Source: Plotosus lineatus
Taxonomy: Eukaryota; Chordata; Actinopteri; Siluriformes; Plotosidae
Length of the DNA stretch: 64,000 bases
Assembly: GCA_024760905.1 (NCBI GenBank)
Contig: CM045728.1
Coordinates: 127,996,298 to 128,060,297, forward strand
Reading direction: 5' to 3'
In this document: positions 57,834 through 64,000 of the stretch, piece after piece
Layout: the number at the start of each line of letters is the position of its first letter
How positions within the stretch are numbered: the stretch's first letter is position 1
The notes under the pieces: model-generated
Databases searched by the model: none
Told to the model about the DNA's origin: nothing
Seen by the model: only the letters and a program-made list of their open reading frames with translations
Position numbers and translations under genes: made by a program

Positions 57834-58516
57834 GTGAGTATGAGGATTGATATGCTTTTTAGATGTTTGTGCTACTTGTTGCTGAAGATGAATATGTAAA
57901 AAATATTTTGTTGTAAATATTCTTTACTAAATATTTCCATGCAAATAGCAGTGATAGTTGGGGGTGGAAATGAGACGTCATTAATGATATATTTATCCAT
58001 GATATTTATTATTTATGTTTGTGAAGTACACCTTGTCAGTCTCTTGGTGCTTGTCCCTCAGATTTAGGGGAGGGGTGATCAGTGATTAAGATCAATAAGA
58101 TTTGGAAAAAAAAACAAAAAAAAAAAAAAACAAACAAACAAAAAAACATTTCTTTAGATTGTCATTGTGAGGGCAGCGTAATTCATTGCATATATGTAAT
58201 TAATAGTGTGTGTTTGGTTTTTGGCATTTGCAGGATTTATTTGTTATTTTACATCAATTAATATTTTGCAAATGAGAAATATTTCAAACTAAATTGGCTT
58301 ATAATGAACCTTTTTTTATTTTTAGCAAAACAGTTAAAATGTAATTAAATGTATTTTAAAACTCTCACTCATTTGCCAAGACAATTAATCCTACTAGTTT
58401 GGGTTCAAGGATGCTGATGGCTATATCAGCCAACACCGGGCGAAGGCAGGGTGTGTATATATATATATATATATATAGGCCATATGTGTGTATATATATA
58501 TATATACACACACACA

Positions 58517-58569
<53 letters not shown>

Positions 58570-58683
58570 TCAGAGAGAGATTTCCTTTCGGCTTTTTCAA
58601 TATCCTAAGAATTGTATTAAATTAATGAATAATAAAAAAGCAAAATTTTTCTCAATTTTAATGCCATTTCATATTTTTTATAG
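57834..58683. other. chrna3 intron 1
   Basis: 850 bp with a SINE tail L remnant (minus) at 58367-58450, a (TA)n/(TG)n cluster at 58453-58568 and a scrap of tail R (TTTCCTTTCGGCTTTTTC) at 58582. Confidence 0.8.
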
Positions 58684-58823
58684 GTGGAATGTGTTCCAAG
58701 GCTGAGCATGAACTCTTTTCCGTCATCTTCTCTAAATATAACCAATATATCAGACCAGTGGAGAATGTCTCTGACCCAGTGATAGTCCAGTTTGAAGTGT
58801 TGATGTCCCAGCTAGTGAAAGTG
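58684..58823 (+). CDS. chrna3: chrna3 exon 2: start of the ligand-binding domain (gene continues beyond window)
   Basis: Acceptor TTTTATAG|GTGG, donor GTG|GTAAGT; 140 nt. Encodes [20 protein letters not shown] then [20 protein letters not shown] and MSQLVKV. AEHxLF, YNxxIRPVxNVSDPVI and MSQLVKV are diagnostic of nicotinic alpha3 (alpha6 is the nearest alternative). The next exon (expected to start DEVNQIM and be about 45 nt) was looked for up to 64000 and not found, so intron 2 exceeds 5.1 kb. The product is the principal agonist-binding subunit that pairs with the beta4 subunit encoded upstream. Confidence 0.9.
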
Positions 58824-59116
58824 GTAAGTGCTTCAATGGGGAAAATCACTACAAGGACAAAATAGTGTCTTTAATTCATGCTTTTATGATTTTATTTTTA
58901 TTTTTCATCCACAATGGACTGTAAGTGTCTGTTTTATAGCCTCATCTGCTTCATGCTGAATTTAGTGAAGTGTGCAGAAAAAGGCTGGACTCATTCAAGA
59001 AGGCAGAATACTTTCATCAAGCAAAATGGAAATCCAATCAGCTCTGACATCGATGTAAACTGGAAGGAAAATCATTAATTGCGTCATACGTTGGATATGT
59101 GAGAAGTGTGTGTGCT

Positions 59117-59439
59117 TATGTTATAGGGCGCTGGATTGCTGATCCTAAGGTTGGAGGTTCGAGTCCCCGCAAGGTTGTCACTGTCCCCCCCCAGTACAGC
59201 TAACTGGGTTATCAAAGGCAGGCCATGTCTCTCACTGTCTATGGTGAGAGGCATGGAAAAGAACCATTGCTGACTTTCGTAAAGAGTAGGCTGCAAAGCC
59301 ATCAGCGTGTTTCTGTCCCTTGCTAAAAGGGTTGTGTCAGGAAGAGCATCTGACGTAAAAACCTATGCCAAATCAAACATGCGAATCATTCGCTGTGGCG
59401 ACCCCTGAAAAAAGGGAAAAAGCCGAAAGGAAATCTCTT
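59117..59439 (+). mobile_element. SINE-B with tail R, head slightly truncated
   Basis: B box GGAGGTTCGAGTCCC, body, and an intact tail R (59325-59437) ending GCCGAAAGGAAATCTC. In chrna3 intron 2. Confidence 0.9.
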
Positions 59440-59452
59440 ATATATACATATA

Positions 59453-60668
59453 CAGTAGGCCCTCGATATTCGCGGGGGTTTGGTTCCGGGCCCTCCTGCA
59501 AATCGAGATAATCCGCGAGTTCTTTACCCGGAAGTAAAACCCTATGTATCACGTCACATGCGGAATGAGCAGCCAGAAGTAAAATACTATGTATCTATTA
59601 CATGTGCTAAAATATGCTTCTTAAATGCATTCTACAGGCAGTCTTACTCATAATTCAGTATTAATGTAGTAAAATGTAGTAATGATTAAGAAAAACTTAA
59701 TTTTTTACTGTGATATTTATTGATAACAAGATATAAACATTATACAGCATACATATAAAAACACCTTTCAATGCATTCGCTTTGAAAAACATACAGCACT
59801 GTAGTTTTCAAAAATGCCCACTAGAGGAATGTATTGCATTAGGCGTGAGATGACTGAATTCAGGTATTAACTGCATTAAGTCTGAGCAGCTCAGCCACGC
59901 CCCTCAGCCGGAGCGAGTACAGAAGTTTACAGTGAGAAAGTTGGAGAGCATTACAAGCCAAAGAAGCGGTGATGTGATGTGAGTTAATCCTCTGGCGCAT
60001 AGGTGAGCCTGCTTTTGTTTATTGGGAGTAAATGAGAATAGTGAATTCAGGTATGTGCTACCGAGCAGCTCAGCCACGCCCCTCAGCTGAAGCAGAGAGT
60101 AAACAGTTAGTTCGAGGCACAGCGCCAAAATCAAAGTCCCCCAAAACACAGACCATAACAAAACGGACATAAAAGAACAAGAAATGTAATAAATTGGATA
60201 AACAGAACAAAATTAGAAACCTGCTACACCACAGTATATAAAATATAACACACAAACATTTTAAACATTACCGTAGGTCATGTACTGGAATAATAATTGA
60301 AAAAACTTTAATAGTGGATTGTTTAACAACAGTTCAGATGATTTTTCCTCTTCAGGCACTTCAGAGGAAACTGTCATTTCTTCCAGAGAACGTCTTATTT
60401 CTTCAGAAGAGACATCCAATGCCATTACCTTTTTCTGGTGCTTAGCAGGCGTTTGAGTGACATCATAGAACTTAACTGGTAATTAAAACCTACTAAAAAA
60501 GGCTCATTACCAACTTGTGCACGAATCAGGAAAAAGGGGTGTTACATCATCTCAACCAATCAGCAAGAAGGAGGACAGCCATTGGCTGAATTTGAATCAC
60601 ATGCGAGCTGCTCGGCAGTCCGCGAATACTCAAGCTGTGAGTGCAAAACCACGAATAGTCAAGGGCCA

Positions 60669-60672
<4 letters not shown>
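59453..60672 (+). mobile_element. Tigger-like DNA transposon
   Basis: Left end CAGTAGGCCCTCGATATTCG; right end, read in reverse, CAGTTGGCCCTTGACTATTC. TA precedes the left end, as expected for Tc1/mariner-type insertion, and the right end meets a (CA)n tract. CAG-starting ends with 'CGCGG' sub-termini resemble the Tigger group. Internal duplicates of TCAGCCACGCCCCTCAGC occur near 59893 and 60069. No intact transposase is present. Confidence 0.65.

Positions 60673-60674
<2 letters not shown>

Positions 60675-60737
<63 letters not shown>
60675..60737. repeat. (CA)n(TA)n microsatellite
   Basis: About 22 CA units then 9 TA units, ending exactly where RTE copy I begins. Confidence 0.96.
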
Positions 60738-63700
60738 CTTCTTCTTTTCCTTTCGGCTGTTCCCTTCAGGGGTCGCCACAGCAAATGATCTGCCTCCATC
60801 TCTCCCGATCCTCTGCATCTTCTACTCTTACTCCAACGACCTTCATGTCCGCCTTCACTGCATCCATAAATCTTCTCTTTGGTCTTCCTCTGGGCCTTTT
60901 GCCTGGTAGTTCCAACCTCAGCATCCTACGACCAATATACTCACTATCCCTCCTCTGTACATGTCCAAACCATCTCAATCTAGCCTCTCTGACTTTGTCT
61001 CCAAAACATCTAACATGTGCTGTCCCTCTGATGTACTCATTTCTGATCCTATCCATCCTCGTTACTCCCAAAGAGAACCTCAACATTTTCATCTCTGCTA
61101 CCTCCAACTCTGACTCCTGTCTTTTCCCCAGGGCCACTGTCTCTAAACCATACAACATTGCTGGCCTCATCACCGTCTTGTACACTTTTCCCTTCATTCT
61201 TGCCGATACTCTCCTATCACACATCACACCGGACACTTTTCTCCATCCATTCCAACCTGCCTGCACGCGCTTCTTCACCTCTTTTCCACACTCTCCATTG
61301 CTCTGGATTGTTGAGCCTAAGTACTTAAAATTCTCCACCTTCTTTATCTCTGCCCCCTGTAACCTCAAAGTTCCTCTTGGGTCCTTGTCGTTCACACACA
61401 TGTATTCTGTCTTACTAAGACTAACCTTCAATCCCCTCCTTTCCAGGGCATACCTCCACCTCTCTAGATTTTCCTCCACTTGGTCTCTGCTCTCACTACA
61501 GATCACTATGTCATCTGCAAACATCATAGTCCATGGAGATTCTTGTCTAACCTCATCTGTTAGCCTGTCCATCACCATAGCAAACAAGAAGGGGCTGAGA
61601 GCTGACCCTTGATGCAGTCCCACCTCCACCTTGAACTCTTCTGTCACACCGACAGCACACCTCACCACTGTCTTACATCTATCATACATGTCCTGCACCA
61701 CTCTAACATACTTCTCTGCCACTCCAGACTTCCTCATACAATACCACAGTTCTTCTCTCGGCACCCTGTCATATGCTTTCTCCAGATCCACAAAGGCACA
61801 ATGCAGCTCCTTCTGACCTTCTCTGTACTTCTCTATTAACATCCTCAAAGCAAACACTGCATCTGTGGTGCTCTTTCTTGGCATGAAACCAAACTGTTGT
61901 TCACAAATGCTGACCTCTGCCCTTAGTCTTGCTTCCACTATTCTTTCCCATAGCTTCATTGTATGGCTCATCAACTTTATCCCTCTGTAGTTGCCACAAC
62001 TCTGTACATCGCCCTTGTTCTTAAAAATGGGCACAAGCACACTTCTCCTCCATTCCTCTGGCATCTGCTCACTTTCTAAGACCTTGTTGAATATTCTTGT
62101 CAGAAAATCTACTGCTACCTCCCTAGACACTTCCATATCTCAACTGGTATGTCATCAGGGCCAACTGCCTTTCCACTCTTCATCCTCTTCAATGCCCTCC
62201 TCACTTCTCCCTTACTAATCTTTGCTACTTCCTGCTCCTCAACGGTCACCCCTTCTACTCTTTTTTCTCTCTCATTTTCCTCATTCATCAGCTCTTCAAA
62301 GTACTCTTTCCATCTTCCCAGCACACTTCTGTCATCAGTCAATGCATTTCCCTCTCTGTCCTTTATCACTCTAACTTGCTGCACGTCTTTCCCATCTCTA
62401 TTTCTCTGCTGTGCTAACCTGTATAGATCATTTTCTCCCTCCTTACTGTTCAACCTATCATACAAGTCATCATACGCCCTCTGTTTGGCCTTTGACACTG
62501 CTACCTTCGCCTTACGCTGTGTCTCCCTGTACTCCTGTTTACTCTCTTCGGTCCTCTCAATGTCCCACTTCTTCTTGGCTAACCTCTTCTTTTGTACACA
62601 CTCCTGCACTTCCTCATTCCACCACCAAGTTTCCTTATCTACTTTCCTTCCAGAGGACACACCAAGTACTCTCCTACCGGTCTCCCTGATCACATTGGCT
62701 GTGGTTGTCCAGTCCTCTGGAAGCACTTCCTGACTACCCAAAGCCTGTTTCAACTCCTCCTTGAAGACAACACGACACTCTTCCTTTTTCAGCTTCCACC
62801 ACTTTGTCTTCTGCTCTACCTTTGCCTTTTTCACCTTTCTCACCATCAGTGTCATCCTGCACACCACCATCCTATGCTGTTTGGCAACACTCTCACCCAC
62901 TACTACTTTGCAGTCACTGACTTCCTTCAAATTACATCGCCTACACAAGATGTAGTCTACCTGTGTGCTCTTACCTCCGCTTTCATAAGTCACCCTATGC
63001 TTCTGTTTCTTCTTGAAGAAAGTATTCACCACAGCCATTTCCATCCTTTTAGCAAAAACATCTGTCCTTCTGTGTTCCTGTCCTGGATACCAAACCTGCC
63101 CATCACTTCCTCGTCCCCTCTGTTGCCTGCACCAACATGTCCATTGAAGTCTGCTCCAATGACCACTCTTTCACCTCTGGGGGTACTCTGCATCACTTCA
63201 TCTAACTCACTCCAGAATCTCTCCTTCTCTTCTAGCTTACATCCTGCCTGTGGGGCATAAGCACTAACAACATTGACTATCACGCCTTCAATTTCTAACT
63301 TGAGACTCATCACTCTGTCTGACACTCTTTTCACTTCTAGAACATTCCTGACAAACCCCTCCTTCAAGAAGACTCCTACTCCATTTCTCTTCCCATCCAC
63401 ACCATTATAAAACAGTTTAAACCCTGCTCCTAAGCTTTTAGCCTTTCTACCTTTCCACCTTGTCTCCTGAACACACAGTATGTCCACCTTCCTCCTCTGC
63501 ATCATGTCAGCCAGCTCCCTATCTTTTCCTTGCATAGTTCCAACATTCAAAGTCCCTACTCTCAGTCTGAGGCTCACGCATTTCCTCTTCTCTCTCTGCC
63601 TACGGACACGCCTCCCGCCTCTCCTTCTTCGACGTCTTCGACCAACAGTAGTCCAATTTCCATCAGCACCCTGTTGGTTGACAGCACTGATGGCGGTCGT

Positions 63701-63878
63701 TGTTAACCCGGCCTCGACCGATCCGGTATGAATTCTGTATTGATCATTTGCATTTTTTTTTTTTTTTTTGGCAGAAGTTTTACGCGGATGCCCTTCCTGT
63801 CGCAACCCTCTGCATTTATCCGGCTTGGGACCGGCATAAGGGAGAGACACTGGTTAGTGCCCCCGCCTCATGGCTGCA
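60738..63878 (-). mobile_element. RTE copy I, most complete copy in the window
   Basis: 3.14 kb from the leader (63878, complement reads ATGCAGCCATGAGGCGGGG) to the (GAA) end at 60738. It is bounded on both sides by (TA)n, consistent with insertion into a TA microsatellite. It lies in chrna3 intron 2, antisense to the gene. Confidence 0.93.
60766..63850 (-). pseudogene. RTE copy I endonuclease/reverse transcriptase, two frame breaks
   Basis: Three consecutive frames cover the whole protein. 63850-63026: endonuclease start (LRVGTLNVGTMQGKDRELAD; DILCVQETRWKG; VVIGADFNGHVG). 63044-62115: rest of the endonuclease (KSTQVDYILCRRC) and linker. 62136-60766: 456 codons with RT motifs VDLEKAYDRV (residues 116-125), GLHQGSALSP (173-182), an intact FADD (206-209) and the C-terminal domain FGHVQRRDSEYIG. 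The breaks are a short deletion near 63050 and a missing G in a G run near 62125. The GLHQGSALSP and PWxMxFADD blocks are characteristic of the RTE clade. No in-frame stop lies between the breaks. Confidence 0.92.
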
Positions 63879-63910
63879 TTATATATATATATATATATAT
63901 ATATACATAC
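63879..63910. repeat. (TA)n microsatellite
   Basis: Flanks the 5' end of RTE copy I. Confidence 0.95.
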
Positions 63911-64000
63911 ACACTGTAAATTTTAACCATTTGAGGTAAACAAAAAAAATACACATCAGTCAACAGTGATTGATTGCTACTTCGTGCTTCAGTTTCTTCA

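Noticed and set aside
57764..58823. chrna6 or chrna2/4 instead of chrna3
   Set aside because: The exon 2 residues fit alpha3 best and the gene lies directly after the beta4-like gene. chrna6 remains the nearest alternative.
58824..64000. chrna3 exon 3
   Set aside because: No 45-nt exon resembling DEVNQIM...LWLKQ between AG and GT was found in the + strand. The intron must extend beyond the window.

Overview
The window is vertebrate nuclear DNA, most likely from a teleost fish. The evidence is a GT-AG spliced gene for a neuronal nicotinic acetylcholine receptor subunit, long repeat-filled introns, abundant (TG)n/(TA)n microsatellites, V-SINE/DANA-like SINEs and RTE- and hAT-type transposons. 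There is no bacterial operon, CRISPR array or rRNA. The species cannot be named from the sequence alone.

Host genes. Two genes lie on the + strand. (1) A complete six-exon beta-type nicotinic subunit (31417-51041, predicted 526 aa), best matched to chrnb4. (2) The first two coding exons of an alpha subunit (57764-57833 and 58684-58823), matching chrna3; its remaining exons lie beyond the window. This is the conserved CHRNB4-CHRNA3 head-to-tail arrangement of the CHRNA5/A3/B4 cluster. The products normally co-assemble into the alpha3-beta4 ganglionic receptor.

Repeat nomenclature used below. SINE-V has a tRNA-like head followed by the V-SINE centre (tRNA-like B box, then a segment resembling 'TTTGCATGTTCTC'). 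SINE-B has a different tRNA-like head ('GTGGCCTGGTGGTA') and the body 'CAAAGGCCGGCCATG'. Two tails occur: tail L (L2-like, 'CCCTAATTAGGATTAAG' then (AATG)n) and tail R ('GGAAGGGCATCCGACG' ... 'GGCGACCCCTGAA'). RTE A-I are nine copies of one RTE-clade LINE (APE endonuclease plus reverse transcriptase, 3' end (GAA)n). LINE-X is a second APE/RT LINE ending in (GAT)n.

Layout. 1-3.7 kb: SINEs. 3.7-8.0 kb: a hAT element with an 8-bp target duplication, itself split by a SINE and a full-length LINE-X. 8-20 kb: mostly single-copy DNA with scattered SINEs, microsatellites and RTE A. 20-30 kb: RTE B-D, Tigger-like elements and a 1-kb palindrome. 30.8-31.4 kb: purine-rich tract and presumed chrnb4 promoter. 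31.4-51.0 kb: chrnb4; its 11.6-kb intron 1 is largely transposons (RTE E and F, a piggyBac-like element and an unclassified DNA transposon). 51-57.7 kb: intergenic repeats, a striking 33-bp hairpin and RTE H. 57.76-58.82 kb: chrna3 exons 1-2. 59-64 kb: SINE, Tigger-like element and nearly full-length RTE I.

I see no undescribed functional system. The most interesting structural signal is that SINE tail R appears to be built from both ends of the resident RTE LINE, as ruminant BovA derives from BovB, and that three internally deleted RTE copies are present alongside it.
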